DNA of 64,000 bases from Lutraria lutraria (taxonomy: Eukaryota; Mollusca; Bivalvia; Venerida; Mactridae), in the NCBI GenBank assembly GCA_964023205.1, contig OZ026836.1, positions 2,921,501-2,985,500 on the forward strand, read 5' to 3'. Below are positions 12,843 to 26,770 of the stretch, piece after piece. The position numbers and the translations under genes were made by a program. The notes beneath the pieces were generated by a model, which was given only the letters and a program-made list of their open reading frames with translations, did not search any database and was not told the DNA's origin. Numbering within the stretch: position 1 is the first letter of the stretch; each line of letters starts with the position of its first letter.

Positions 12843-15838
12843 TACTGACGGACGTGCCAACATTGTCATGGTAACATGGTCTTCCTACTAAGTTCTCATT
12901 AACGACACAGTCATTGCAATGGAACAAAATCAAAATATACTGACATTGATATCTATACTTGAAAATATTTTTGGCAGAATGAAATTCTATGGAAATCTAT
13001 GATCTTCAACAATAGAAAACACAGCTTTCACACAGACAATGTTTTATTTGGCACTCACTTCTTAATGTTTTCATATTTCCTACACGTATTTAAAGCGTCT
13101 AAAATTTACAGATTTCTTCGTCTGATTTCTTCGTGGATATTATCTAAGAAACTTTGCATGAGTTTGTAAGATATTTTTTTAGATAATTTTGAACACATCT
13201 TAACTTGAATCAGGCTGATTTCAAACCGGTTGTTCATTCAACTACTCGTACATTTGTATTTTAAAGTTTATAAATTGTGTTGTATGCGAATGTGGTACGC
13301 TTGTTTCATTTTAAATCATATTGTTATCTCATGATGTTATTATGTTAATATGTTGTTATCATTGTGAAAAAAAACGCGGTCAACAACAGCTATTTATTTA
13401 TTTACAAAGACGTATTTGTGCTGTAATGGAATAATTATAAAGTCGAAATGATCCAATCAGCACACTTTCATGATGATGATGATGATGAATTATAGTCGTC
13501 AACATCGCCTCCACCACCACCATCATTAACAACAACATCAAAAGCAACAAAAACAACAGTAGCAGCACCACTTGCACCAGCGTCACCCGAAACGATCGTG
13601 ACCCCAACATGTTGTTAGTTCTAGTTATAATACAGTACCAACATATTTACAGAAAACTGTTTGATAAGAATTTCCTGTTTAGATATTTTTATATTTATAT
13701 ACATCACGTGTGTACGTAAAGTCGACAACAAGTGGAGCATGCTTACAACAATATATACGTACACAAATGTCTTAACAGTATGCCAGCCAGAATCATTAGA
13801 AAAATGAACTGACTAAAACTCATCATTCAGATTGCTGCTTCTATAAATAGAATCGATTTACATAGAGTGTTGATAGATTGCGCTATTATTTTACTATCAG
13901 GATTTTAAGTTCATTTATTTCCTGCGGTGGAATTCTGTTACTCCATTTTTCCCGATTCTATATCCGTCCACGACGATTATGTATCCGTGTATGATGATAT
14001 ACTTTATACTTTAGTATAATATAATATCTTCACTGACATATTTTGAGTGATATATCTTTTACTGTAGAAAATATGATCGTAACTATTAAATGGTAGCTTT
14101 AACATACGACGCAGAAACGGGGCAAAACAGAACGATAATTAAAAACGAGTTAAGTTATGCAAATAAATCTGTCACTTTTTTATAAATATAGGAAAAAAAC
14201 AATGGATTTATCGTGAGATTATTTCGTTAGAGCAACATACTTCAACTTTTGAAGTTTCTAAATTGATACATGTTTTGTGCATTGTTTGAAACGTCACTTC
14301 ATATAAGGAAATTATTCTAAAGCATGCTACAATGTGCTAACAGGACATTATTAACGTTTTACATTATATGATAAGTTCTGAATTTATTATTTTGTTTCTT
14401 AGCAACATACATTAATGTAATCTAATTATGTTGTATTCCCCTGCAAATTTTACCAATTCTGAGTTATTAATTCAGCTGTCTATATAGGACACCTTAAAGC
14501 TTTGTTGGCTGCTGTTTTCTACGCGTAAATCAAGTTCAATGTCAATGATTATATCACAAGCCGCTATTAATGTTATTCGTGCTTCAAAATGACAATGGAT
14601 TAGCTCGGACACAATCCTTCCTTTACTATTTCTGAAACGAATATAAATATCGAACTTGAAGCATTAATTATATGTTAGACTGTGTATGTATGTACATGTA
14701 TGTGTGTGTTTGATTAATGTTATTAATTGAACCATGTGTGATGTTATTGTCTAACCAAAGTTACATAATTATTATTAATAACGATTATCAATAATAGGAC
14801 TCAATAGGAGACATCAATTACAGCATGACTGTTGGAGTGGTAATGGAGTATATTTAATTACACGTTTTCACCTCCCAGGGACTAGATCATTATCATGGGA
14901 TATCGGTGTGTCAAGGCTTTATTATCTTATAAAATTATCTAATTACAACAGCCTCTGGTTTTGTCAGATCCGCCGAAGTATTGTGATAGTCGTTGTAAAT
15001 GTTTCCGATCGTAGACGGAAATGGTCGAGTAATTACGAATTCAGACTGCATACCCAACTTTCGCGGACATGCTGATTTGGAAAATCGATAATAATTTTAC
15101 ATTAAACGAAGAAGGGGATTTTCACTATAATCGTCATAACTTTTGTTCTACTTAAATTACGAAATTTGTACTCATCACAAAAGTTTAATTAATATTTTAT
15201 CTTTCTAATGATGTATTTTCTATTATTTTAAATTAATGCTTTCTTCGACCCTTTTGCGTTTGAAAAAGACACCTATCGATTCCTTCTATATTCAATGTAA
15301 AAGCGTGAAACTGGTAGATTTTTCAATGAAAATTTGATGTTTTCAACATCATAACTTTTTTGGGGGAAATGTGATCAAATTTGTACTCGTTGCATTCGTT
15401 TTGAAAATTTAATTTCTTTCACCATGTAAAATATTAAAACAATAAAATAATATCTTCTTCGACCCTTTTGATGATTTTTAAAGCTACCCCTTAGATTTTT
15501 TAAGTTCTATTCGTCAATCGTTCGGCAAATCTCGGATTTGTACGTACGTTTACGGAAACAACGTGCATTTGGCGATGATCATATCTGCTGATTAGGTATC
15601 CATGTATATACAGTCACAGCACGATGTATTATACAGGGTAATAAAATTGAACGCGTTGAATCAAATTTTAGGATGATTGAGGTAGAAGACTAAAACATAT
15701 TACAACATGGATGAAAATATAAGAATCTGTGAAATATTTTACTTTACTTCCGTATAAAAAGCAAAATCGATATTTAAAATCCAATTTGTTGATATTATAA
15801 AAAAAATAACAAAATTAAAAGAATGAATTTCACTATTG
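12843..15838. other. No gene seen; trinucleotide-rich patch
   Basis: An interrupted trinucleotide patch (GAT, CCA and CAA units) lies at about 13,470-13,570 and generates a low-complexity minus-strand open frame. The rest is AT-rich with no supportable exon. Confidence 0.45.
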
Positions 15839-16145
15839 TTAAAGCCCCATTAGCTTTTTGGATGTTAAAATTGAAGTAGGTCTTATTTTACCTACATTGA
15901 TATGAAACTGACTTTTACTTGCAATATAAACATTCGGATTTTTTTCTTTTTTAATCACAAAGTACATATAGAAATACGGCACAGTGTTTTTTAATCATGT
16001 TGCAAAAGAATAAGAAAAAGCATCTGACATCTATTTTATGAGATGTGGCTAAAGAAAGGGATTATGTATATATTGTTTTAAAGCAAGTAATATGTATTTC
16101 TTATATTTTATTATTATTTCATCTATTGTTCTAATGGGCCTTTAA
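15839..16145. mobile_element. MITE family T3
   Basis: The left end reads TTAAAGCCCCATTAG and the right end CTAATGGGCCTTTAA, an inverted pair. The same left end followed by CTTTTTG recurs at 47,966. The length of about 307 bp and the lack of coding content fit a non-autonomous DNA transposon. Confidence 0.6.
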
Positions 16146-16511
16146 ATAGACGATGATATTTCATTAAATGAACTTTTTTATTAATTCATTTTTTATAATC
16201 TAAATATATCATTTTGGCATACGTCCACATGTCACTTATAAAACATGTCATGAAATAATATAGATTACCTACTTTGTATATTTATTTTTTCAATGATGTG
16301 TATACAAAGGGTGGATAATGAAATCATATTTTTGAGATCCTTTTATATGGTAGCTAACTTTACCTGTTCATTTTATTTTTTATACGCATGCATCTCACAT
16401 TGACTCATAAACAATTGGGCACCGAGTTATAGATATCATTTTATTTTCATATAATTAAGACGGATGGAAATTGCCATAAAAATTGCAGAAATTGAATGTA
16501 CTGTTGTACAC

Positions 16512-16700
16512 CCTGGGACCGTATTCACAAACGTTCTAAGTTTTCCGAGTTGAGAATTTTCTTTATCTTAAATTTTTTACTAAGACATAAGAAATTTCTT
16601 AGTCTTCATCTTAGATTTATTCTAAGCGTAAACTCGGACGGAATTATTCTTAGTTTGAAAAGAAATCTTAAGTTTTTAAAATTAACCGTTGTCAGGGGGT
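16512..16700. repeat. Palindromic dispersed-type repeat
   Basis: Begins GGACCGTATTCACAAACG and contains the self-complementary core AAGAAATTTCTTAG, with CTAAG motifs in both orientations on either side. This resembles small inverted-repeat elements common in molluscs. Only one copy was found in this window, so the family assignment is inference. Confidence 0.4.
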
Positions 16701-18908
16701 TTCCATGGAATTCCCATAGGTCATAACTTACAACTGGCGATTAGTTTAACCTGTTATACACTTTCTCAATTTTACGGATACGTTTGGCATTTTTTTCAGC
16801 CACAGGTGACACAAATATAATTGTTGGTCATGTTTGCAGAATACAAACAGGTTCCTTACAAACAGTGTCACTGATATATCAATTCAAATTAATATGTTTG
16901 ATATTATGTAATTTTTATTATTTTATGAAGTATGCAGTAATTCGGTAAAGTTCCAGCAACAGGAGTATCAAAAATACGTAACATTAGGGCGTCAGAACTC
17001 AAGTATCATTGATCACTCATGTTTTTAATTAATTCTTACTAAGAAATATGTATTTTGTTTACTGTCTGATATATTTCTGCTTGTCATATCATTACTAACA
17101 GTTAGGAGATTTTATAACAACAGAGGCTCAGTATAGCTGTAGAATATTTCATCCATAACTGAACATTAATGGTTAATAACAAAAACATATTTCAGTTACG
17201 CAGCATTTATTTCAAATTCATACAAATGCATTTTATAAAGTTTATTGATATCATTTACCTCACTGAATTCATATTGTCAAGGATACAATTACATGTACAT
17301 GTTTACTGGTAGTTTTAAAATAACTTATACCTGTATTATACTCTATTCAACACACTGCACAAAATAATAAATAAATTACAATTAATGATATACTAAAGTC
17401 ACATGGAAGTACTTGCATGCATGTGACAACAAGATGTAAACAAGGTAATAAAGATTTAAGATTATACAGTTGTCCTTTGATTTCATGTTCACATCAAACA
17501 TTAATACAGCAAAACAGTTGCTGAATATGTTTGCACTCAAAGTGTTCATGCAAAGCAATGTTTAAATATATTAAATGATATATGGTTTAAGGATATTTTA
17601 GTTCACATCGCTCTGCCCTTGTATGACAATTAACTTGAACCAATGTCTATCCGAAAATCGTACAATATGCGCAAATAGTCAAATAACACGTACTTGTTGA
17701 TTGTTCTGTCATAAAGTCCATATACCTACCTACCCCACTTTTAATAAGAAAATAACAACATTTTTTCACGCCTAATTGCAATCATGATAGTTTAATGTTG
17801 ATTTAAGTAGTGCAAATAAATGTATTGTAAGCTAATGTGATTATATGAAGAATAGAATCAAATTGCTATTTGACTGAGTATACAATAACAAAATTATTAC
17901 TTGGATTCTTGAATTTTGTCTTTTCATGATATTCGTATTTGCAAAATTAATTTTACTGATGAAACAAATTAATGTCCATATTATACGTTTCTGTCCATTT
18001 TAATCAAGTAAAACGTACATAATAGTTGGGACATGCTCAAATCTTATCAGAGATCGAAAAGTAATACAGTGATCGAAATATCGATTTTTGGATCAATTGA
18101 GATAACAGATTTTATCTGTTACGCGTGACTGACGTTATTTCTTTATGACCCCTAATAAAACTAGAATAACGCGAGCAATGAGGGTAACAATAGGTAGACT
18201 GTATGTAAACCCCTGAATTGTAGTTGTTTCCCTTGAAAATTGATCAGATACACGATAAGGCCATGTCCGCAAAAGTTGGACATGAATAGTACAAACAGGA
18301 TGTGTTTTATCTAAAATGGAAATAAAATTAATATAAAAGGGACGTTTTGATAATTTTCGATACATAGTTGCATTCTGTACTAAAGGTAAGTTCTTCGTGT
18401 AGCCCTTTTGTGATTCGGAAGATTTGTCTAATGTATCTGAACCCATTGATTTTTTCAAAAATATTTCTTTTCTTTAACATAGTTAGGTTGTTGCTGTAAC
18501 AGCATTATTAAAGAACCGAAAACGTCATCAAACTGTGATAGATGATCGTATATTGTTAATATGTGTTATCAATAGGTTTATATTTATGGAAAACGGAATA
18601 ATGATAATTTGGTAGTACTAGTAGTCGATCGTTATATTCATATTATAATTCACAAATATCTGCAAACATCTGTTATACATTTATAATAAACAGACATCGA
18701 ATTAACAAGCCTGTTAAATGAACTCACGTTAAAGTAACATTATTATAACTTATGTTACAAATAATTGTTGTTGTTGATGTTGCTCCTGTTGCTATTGTTG
18801 TTGTTGACGTTGATGACGATATTGATAATGATGATGTTGTTGAGATGCTGGTGGTAGCGTGTGTGGGTGTTGTATACTGAGTTTATATTGAAAACATACT
18901 ACAATGTA
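16701..18908. other. No gene seen; TTG-rich patch
   Basis: An imperfect (GTT)n/(GAT)n patch lies at about 18,765-18,850. A 107-codon minus-strand frame (18,135-18,458) has no recognisable motif. No exon is supported. Confidence 0.4.
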
Positions 18909-19086
18909 GTACTGTACAACCTCTCCAGAGCGACCCTCTCTTGGGCAACAACCTCCCTTCAACAACACATGATTTTCCCATTGCACGATTTAACTATTTA
19001 TTTAACATCTATTGAGCAAAAAACTCCCAACAACAACATTATTTTGTTTCTCCCTAAGGGTGTTGCTTTGGATAGGTTACAATGTA
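18909..19086 (-). mobile_element. MITE family T1
   Basis: Inverted ends TACAACCTCTCCAGAG and CTTTGGATAGGTTACA, with internal GGGCAACAACCTCCC and GGGTGTTGCTTTGG. Related copies are at 25,856-26,026, 46,950-47,119, 50,775-50,937 and 56,704-56,784. The ends resemble pogo/Tigger-type terminal repeats (CAGTACAACCTC...), inferred from memory of that family. Confidence 0.7.
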
Positions 19087-19690
19087 CCTCACATGTACAC
19101 CTATATGGGAGTGATCGAACAGAAACTGGATATGTAATTAGATTAAAATTTATACTTTTATAAACGCGATCCCGTCAGGTTGCATATTACATTCCTGAAT
19201 AAATGAGGCGTTTATATGAACCTAATATACCCTAGTAAATAGGCCTGTATTCACCATGTGGTAAAATAATCATCACGTTCTAAGAATTTCATGAAACTTT
19301 GAGGTTTTTAATGAAACACATTCCAGTTCACGTTTACAAAATGAACACTTATTGACTTTGTATAAATATGCAATATTTCACTGATATACCATTATTTTAT
19401 ATCCATGGCTTTGTTTATAGTCATATCAGGATTTCTACCTGATTCGTTTTTATATTTTTACCGTATTTTCTATGTTTTTAACTTAAGTTTTTTTTCGCTT
19501 GGGTGATTACGTGGTATTTACATGTGTTTTGATCTCTATCGGATAAATAAAAATAAAACTTTTATTTATATATTTCAGCATGGTTAGAACGTAAGAAGAC
19601 TGTGATAGACTAACAGAATAGCTTCGTTTTTTAACAACACACAGTCTTTTTATACCTGGTTTTACTTCCGAATTGATCCACGTTTTAACG

Positions 19691-22600
19691 ATGTCATTTG
19701 AAGAACCCAAAGCCCCTATTGTCCGTATAAGAAAGAAGCGGGTAAAGAAGAAATCTAAAGACAACGACATAGTTCATCTTCCGGTAAGTCAATTACACGG
19801 GCCTTTGATACCAGACGACTGTATTTTAAATACAAATGTACTGCTTAATTTTTGCACTGATAAATGCTGCACGGAAGGAAGGATAATGCACCGTAAACTT
19901 GCCAATAGATAAAACTTATAAATTAAGATGCAAGAATAACAATTTAAGCGAATGTGAATAATACATTAACTTTTAACTCTACAGAATTATTTATTAGGCG
20001 TGAAAGCGTTTACCTTTACCTAGAATTTAACCACATTACGTTATCAAATAAATTGTATCAGTAAACATTATGTATAATTATGTATATTTATAACTTTAAC
20101 AATATTTTTATGCGTGAACGTGAATTTCATAAATACACAATCTATGTGTTAAAACTCCTGACCAACCTCAAGGTAGATAAAGCCGCAGGCCCAGATCTGA
20201 TACCACCAATCGTACTAAAGGAACTGAGACATGAAATCGCCGACCTGATCACGATCCTCTTTCAAAAATCACTTTCTTCTGGCTCTATTCCCTCCGACTG
20301 GACCAAAGCATACATATGTATGTCCTCTGACCCAGCAAACTATCGACCTATCTCCTTAACATGTATTCTCTGTAAAACCCTTGAACATATTGTCGCTTCC
20401 CACATATCCTCACATTTCAGTAAATACAACATCCTATTCGACCTCCCTTCAGAGAGAGATGCTCATGCGAAACGCAACTTATAGAACTCACTGACAACCT
20501 AATCAATAACATCTCACTAGGAAAACAGACATATATAATACCTTTGGACTTTAGTAAAGCCTTTGATAAGGTAAACCACCTAAAATTGCTCCATACTCTT
20601 CAGGATAATGGCATCTCTCCACAAATCCTAAACTGGATACGTTGTTTTCTAATTGGTCGGAGCCAAACTGTTGTGTTAGATGATGAACATTCTGCAGAAG
20701 TCCCTGTATATTCTGGGGTCCCCCAAGGCTCAGTCCTTGGACCACTCTGCTTCCTCATCTACATCAACGACCTTCCTTCCTCTGTCTCTAACTCTCAAAT
20801 CTGCCTCTTTGCCGATGACACTGCGGTCTACATTACAATAAACTCCTCCTCTGGTTCTGTAGGAGGATCTCAATAGGATGCAGATCTGGGAGAAAGAGTG
20901 GGATATGGAGATTAATCCCTCTAAATTTCAGGTCCTTCATATAACCAGAAATAGAAAAATCATAAAAAACAAGTACTTTCTTCATGACTAAGTCTTAACT
21001 TCTGTACAAAGCGCAAAATACCTTGGTCTATTCCTAACAACAGATCTAAATTACAATACACACATATCAAGAATAACATCAAACGCAAATAAAACTTTAG
21101 GATTCATTAAAAGAAATCTTAACACAAAAAATGAAAAAGTAAATCAATTAGCCTACAAATCTTTGGTCCGGCCTCAGTTGGAATATGCCTCGACAGTTTG
21201 GTGCCCATATACTAAGGCAAATATTCAAACGATTGAAATGGCGCAAAGGTGAGCGATGCGTTGGGTGAAGCAGGATCATTCCCCTCTATCATCAGTAACA
21301 TCCATGCAGGAAGATCATGGCTGGCGCTCTCTCGAACATCGCAGACTGGACATCAGACTTATAATGTTTTTTTTAAAATCTACCATAATTTAGTAGCCAC
21401 TAGCCTTCCTGCATACATTGAACCACCATCTAGAACGACTAGACACGTGCATCCCCTCGCTCTAAGACAACTACAAGTTACATCAGATAATCATAAATTC
21501 TCCCCCCCCAACTGTATCACCCTTTGGAGTAACATTGCTACCCTGTCTGACCTTGATCATTTCAAGCAGGCAGCGGTTAGAATACAATATTAGTTGAAAT
21601 GCTTTGTTTTTTTTATTTTTAATCTATTCTTCACTGTTACTAACAAAACATTTTAACAATGACTTGATCTTCTTTTGAGTCTCTCACTGTCTTGATAATA
21701 TTCATTATCAGGTCTTTTATCTCATCACTAACAATTCTGACGTGCACTTATCCTGCCTAGAACACTCAGAATAGGGATTGGCAGTATTCAGAGATAGATA
21801 GATAGATAGATCTTGTGTGTTTGTTCATTTGAGTTTTACTAAATAAAGACCAAAACTGAACACCATTTTATGAATTTTGAACTTAAAACCAATTCAAGCG
21901 AGCGAACGTTCACATTGTAAATGAGTTAATATCTGACATAAATCTTCATAATCTGTAGATAATATCATGCATTTCACATCGTAAAATATAACATTTTATT
22001 GCGCAATCTAAAATATTTTACATTTTGAGTCACGTGACGCTTCAATCGTAACTACTCAGGGATTTCCGTCACTGAGAAATATGCATTTTCTTTAGATAAA
22101 CGCCGAGTAGTTCCGATTGGTTCTGAAGTAAGTGAAATGGTTACCCGTTCTTGACACCAAAGCACCAAAAAGGTGTCAGTGTACAGTAGGAGTATAGCTG
22201 GAACCAGTCGAATGATAAAACTTTAGGCTCTTTTCAGTGCTTCAGAAAACATGACTAGCGAAATAGTTCAGATCTTTAAGATATTTTTATCGGCTGTTTT
22301 ATAAATCAAACAATATTAAAGTGTACGCGAGGATTCTCTAATACCAGATGTTTCACCTTTCCTTCCGGTTAACTGACTAAGTACACCGTTGGGCCCCTCA
22401 GGAATGAGATTGAAATGTTTATCAAACGAATTGGTTGTTTCATCATTCGGGAACTAATTATTACCAATATCAAACACAAAACAATAATAGTGGCCACACA
22501 CACACACACGCGCGCGCGCGCGTATGTACGGTACGTTGTATTGCGAAGTTTGACTTGATTTATTTGCAGCATATCATTTCATCAGACCTTTGTCTTATGA

Positions 22601-24039
22601 GAGGAGTTGGCCGTTTACTGCAGAAAACAATGATATTACTGGTACAATGTACAAAACCCAGGAGCACTGATAATGCCTTTTTCAAACTGAAATGATATTG
22701 ATGAAGGTTGGCGTAAGCCCAAAACAAAACTGTGTCATTTTCTGTCTTATATGGAGTATTCGCAATCAACGAACATAATGAGAAACTGTGTGTATTGTTA
22801 TATAATAATGTTGGTTTTTGTTTACAGGTAAGAGCGTCACAACAGGCACGATACTCGAGCTTGACCACTCCACCGAACCCACAGACAAAAAGTCGGGAAT
22901 GCTGTCGTCATGCCTTTGCTAGTTGTATGAAAATACCCGTATGCAGAATGATATGTTTTAGGTGCATTTTGCCGAAATGCTACGCCGGAGAAGGCAGTGA
23001 TGAGGACGAAGCAGACATCAAAGATGAAGGATATCATAGTCAGAACAGGAGAAGTTCTGAGATCTCTCCACACATTGATGGCGGGGCTCAGGGTGGGACT
23101 GAGGTTCAAGAAGTTGAAATGACTGAGATTAAAGGTGAAACAGTGAATCTAATCCCGCCACCCCGAATATCTATAAACGATTATCGAAGGGATCCATGTA
23201 AATCCAGAAATTTTGTAGGGAATGACAAAACGGAAGATGAAGTCACTTATATAGAGGTAGAAAGTGTATCTCTTGACAATGAAGCATCGAGCAACATTCC
23301 AAAATCAGACTCACAATCTAGCGAAACTAATCTTACGGGATTAGCAACTGTAGACACTGAATATGAAGAGCCTGTTCGTGCGGGTATTCTTGATTTTCCA
23401 TTGCTAAAACCATTGGGAACTGTTGATAGTTCTGAGTATGTTGAATGTGACCATTCTGACGATTCTGATGAATCTAAATATTATGTCAATGAAAGTGTTC
23501 TAGGTATAAACGTAGATCATACAGTTAGTAGTGATACATCCGGTGATATCAAAGCGGACCGAAACTACATGAATTTCGATTCAGTAAGGGACGATAACAA
23601 AAAAATTAGACCTGTTAAATTTGTTGAAAAAGATATCGTTCTTTCAAAGACGATTGAAAAACCTCATGAATATGTTAATATTAACACTCTTGAACCAAAA
23701 GAAGATTCAAAAGTTGAAAATGTTGTCAATGTTACTGATGTTCATGTTGGCGGTGAAACAAAGGAAAAGAAGATGGAAAGAACTGAAGAAGTAGCAAACT
23801 TGAAGGAAGCTCAAGAAAACGTTCATGACATTGAATCGATAGAGGACAATCACAGTAGTGCAAATATGACTGACATAGAAAATGGCAATGATGATGACTC
23901 AGTTGTGTCAATTAGTGATAAAAATAAACTGATAGATGACGTTAAACCTGAATCTGACCATGAAATTAACAGTGACAATAAAGATAGCGATAATGATGAG
24001 GATAATAGACAAACTAGTGATCAGACCAAGCTTATTTAG
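19691..24039 (+). CDS. Uncharacterised acidic protein with Cys cluster and Y-x-N motifs
   Basis: Two exons are proposed: 19,691-19,783, ending CCG|GTAAGT, and 22,828-24,039, preceded by TTGTTTACAG. Both junctions are phase 0 and give 434 residues. The N-terminus is basic (RIRKKRVKKKSK). Seven cysteines lie within residues 56-82 (CCRHAFASCMKIPVC, then four more across 74-82), without a transmembrane span; such clusters are often palmitoylated. The rest is acidic and probably disordered. It contains Y250-V-N, Y278-M-N and Y313-V-N, which match the Grb2-type SH2 ligand pattern pY-x-N, plus acidic-context tyrosines Y172, Y210 and Y235. A membrane-tethered signalling adaptor is an inference; I do not recognise the family. 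A LINE lies inside the intron. An AATAAA begins 7 bases after the stop codon. Confidence 0.62.
20100..21815 (+). mobile_element. Decayed non-LTR retrotransposon (LINE) reverse transcriptase
   Basis: Successive frames encode a jockey/CR1-like reverse transcriptase: KAAGPDLIPP at about 20,175, PANYRPISLT, then after a frameshift MDFSKAFDKVNH from 20,544, SGVPQGSVLGP and the catalytic LFADDT at about 20,808. Further downstream are AKYLGL and LVRPQLEYASTVWCP. Stops and frameshifts at 20,484, 20,876, near 20,990 and near 21,250 show it is dead. A (GATA)n tail at about 21,795-21,812 is typical of CR1-like 3' ends. The 5' part with the endonuclease is missing. It lies in the intron of the preceding gene, in the same orientation. 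Confidence 0.88.
22496..22524. repeat. (CA)n(CG)n microsatellite
   Basis: CACACACACACAC runs directly into CGCGCGCGCGCG within the intron, about 300 bp upstream of the splice acceptor at 22,826-22,827. It is an alternating purine-pyrimidine tract, the kind that can adopt Z-DNA. Confidence 0.85.
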
Positions 24040-24046
24040 CTGAATT

Positions 24047-24052
24047 AATAAA
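24047..24052 (+). terminator. Candidate polyadenylation signal
   Basis: AATAAA starts 7 bases after the TAG at 24,037-24,039, which would give a very short 3' UTR. Another AATAAA lies near 24,193, so the true end is not settled. Confidence 0.35.
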
Positions 24053-24199
24053 ACATATGTTTATTGTTGTTATTATTACGCGTTTAACATAATTTGGAAA
24101 ACGAAGTAAGTACTGTTTTATGAGAATATTATACAATGGCAATATTAGTTGTAAGAGTACAGTCATGTGTTATCCTGTAGGGCAGTTCAGATAAATAAA

Positions 24200-25855
24200 T
24201 AGTTCAATTATAAGGGAATCGTGGAGAATTTATGAAAACTTTATTTACAAACTTAATGAAGAATGTGCATGCCATATGTATGATAATAAATCTATAAATT
24301 TATAAAAAGGTATGTAACGTGTAAAGAGTTTACGAAATCTATGGACAGATAACAGTAAATGCATCCAATTTTTGTCAAAAAGTTCAATGACGATCATATT
24401 TATTCACATTTTATAAATTTTCATGATTTTTTATGCAGTAAATCACCTGCAAATGTAATTGGTGTCTATTAACGAGCCTATGTTTACATGCGTAGAAATA
24501 CTAAATAATTATTTGATTATTTCAGTATATGAGAACTTTCCAACAATTGTAAATCGTTTTCAAGCATGTCCGAATTATTTTCAAGTATTGTAACTGTATT
24601 ATATACTAGTATATGTGAATATTTTATGTTTCGTCATAAGATACGCCGTTTGATTGACTGTTTCGTTACTTCATTTGGAAGACCACGTTCAATTATTTCG
24701 TGTATGCTTTTTATTTCTTTTGATGTTGATTATGACAATAATGCAGACTTTAACATCTGTGATCAGTACTCAATTATTATATACTTAGTATATAAAGATG
24801 ATAAAATAAGAAATTCACAATACATGTATATACAATAGAAGAACTTTCTTTGATGAATTCTCAAGAAATACAATTTTGCTAATCATTTTTCAGCATGTCA
24901 ATTTAAGTTAATTTAGTGTTAGTGTTACACATGATTGTGTCATTCGTGTGAAATCCGCCACAGAATCAAGTAACAGATAGATAACTGTTACATGAACTTA
25001 ATGTATGCTAAACTTGTGTTAAAAGTGACCATTTTATTGTTGTATGTTTTAAATCCATGCAGTAAACAATCGATTATTTATGTTTTTCTTCCTGTTGGAT
25101 GTGTTATTTTGTTATTATAGTTTATTCACATATCGTATATGACTTGTATATTAAACACGGAAAATAACAACACGAAACTAGTGTATACATTATGTTATAC
25201 GTACAGTATTAAACTATGTATAAATTTGTCTGCTTTGTTTGTTTTTGTGTTCGTGTATTATCTTCGTGATATAGACATTCTGTCATTAGTCACGCCTCTT
25301 TATACGTCCTTATTTATTTAGTGGGACATTGAATTTAAATTACATGATGTTCATTTATTACGCGATTTACACGTGAATACACAAGAGATGAATGTAGAGT
25401 GTTACCAGATTGTTGTTCTCTATTTCTCTGTCTGGTTGAATAATTATCATGGCAAACACTCAACTCAGTTAACAATCTTCTTTGTATGTTTGATAAACAT
25501 GTTACTGAAAATCGAACCAGAATATCAGATTTCTTCTAACATCAGAAGCACACCAGCTGCTGTCACCTTCATAATGGAAAGGTTATCGGATTCACAACAG
25601 TAAAATATGATACTGAAAACATCACTGGAAACAATCACTGGAATGATAGACAGTGTCAACTATACTGGGCTATTTTTTAATCTCTTATAAATCATAAATA
25701 TGCAAATACTGTAAAGCTGAATTCAAACATACAATTTTAGTTATTTATCACGTCTGTGTCACGTGACTGAAGATATAGATACCGTATATGTACATCTCCA
25801 AAGACACAAGCAGTAATTAAAGTATTTAACTAATTGATTATCTATTTTTTACAAC
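24200..25855. other. No gene seen
   Basis: AT-rich sequence with three open frames of 60-90 codons (24,566, 25,139, 25,373). None has a recognisable domain or a supported splice structure. Confidence 0.45.
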
Positions 25856-26026
25856 TACCGTACAGCCTCTCCAGAGTGGCCCTTTCGTGAGCAACAACCT
25901 ACCTTCAACAACAGCATGATCAAAATTTCCCACTGCACAAATTAACTATTGATTTAACCTCTCGAGAGCAACCAACAACATAATTTGTACCCCCAAAGGA
26001 TGTTTCTTTGGAAAGGTTGCACTGTA
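25856..26026 (-). mobile_element. MITE family T1
   Basis: Ends TACAGCCTCTCCAGAG and CTTTGGAAAGGTTGCA are inverted, with GAGCAACAACC inside. It has the same orientation as the copy at 18,909. Confidence 0.7.
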
Positions 26027-26585
26027 GTTTAAAAGGACGATCGAGTGCTGTTTCTACACAGAAGTAATGGATATGGGGCCAAAATTATACCCAAAACAAT
26101 CTAACTAGAACTGTATATTTGGAGTTCTTTTCCTGTCTTATCTAAACGTAACATTTTAATCTCAGTATAAATATGTAACTTCATTTCTGATCATTATAAT
26201 TTATACAGACATTATTTCCGTGTTGTCACATTTCTTGTCTCGTTGTACGTGTATTATTCATGTATTGAATGCTTTATATGAAAATAGTATTGGGCCAACA
26301 AACTGCGGCTTATTTGTCACCCTTCGAATATTAAAAGTGCTTTATTTTTTTCAAAACAAAAATATTGTTATATATTGTCAGATTGTTAACGTTTAGAACA
26401 AGCTTCATAATTGATAGAATTGAGTACTCGCAAAGCCAATAGAAAGAATTATATAAAAGAGCACGGAGAGTCCAGGTGACAATGTTGTCAAAGGGAGGTA
26501 ACTTAAATATTCTTCACGTAAAAGTCTGGGTAAGTCTACTATGAATTAAATAATCAAGTCGCATAACTACTTATATCTAAGAAAC

Positions 26586-26770
26586 AAAGTACTGAAAGTA
26601 CCCATGGAAACTGAACTTAGAATTTGCACTGCAGTATGGAACGGGACATAGTTTAACTATTGCATGACGAGCATAGAGAAACTTAGTTATTTGGTGTGCA
26701 TCGAACTTCATGCGTGCCGATCGAGTAACAGCTGTGGAAAGCTGAACTATCATTCAGTTTCCAAAAACGA
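26586..26770. mobile_element. Dispersed inverted-repeat element, family A
   Basis: AAAGTACTGAAAG is followed by GGAAACTGAAC at 26,605 and closed by TCAGTTTCC ending at 26,762. The same architecture is at 51,797-51,960. It stops directly against the first unit of the satellite array at 26,771. Confidence 0.6.

Noticed and set aside
13398..13610. Leu/Met-rich minus-strand frame
   Set aside because: Product of trinucleotide repeats.
18135..18458. 107-codon minus-strand frame
   Set aside because: No motif or neighbouring exon; ends in a hydrophobic stretch but that is common in AT-rich frames.
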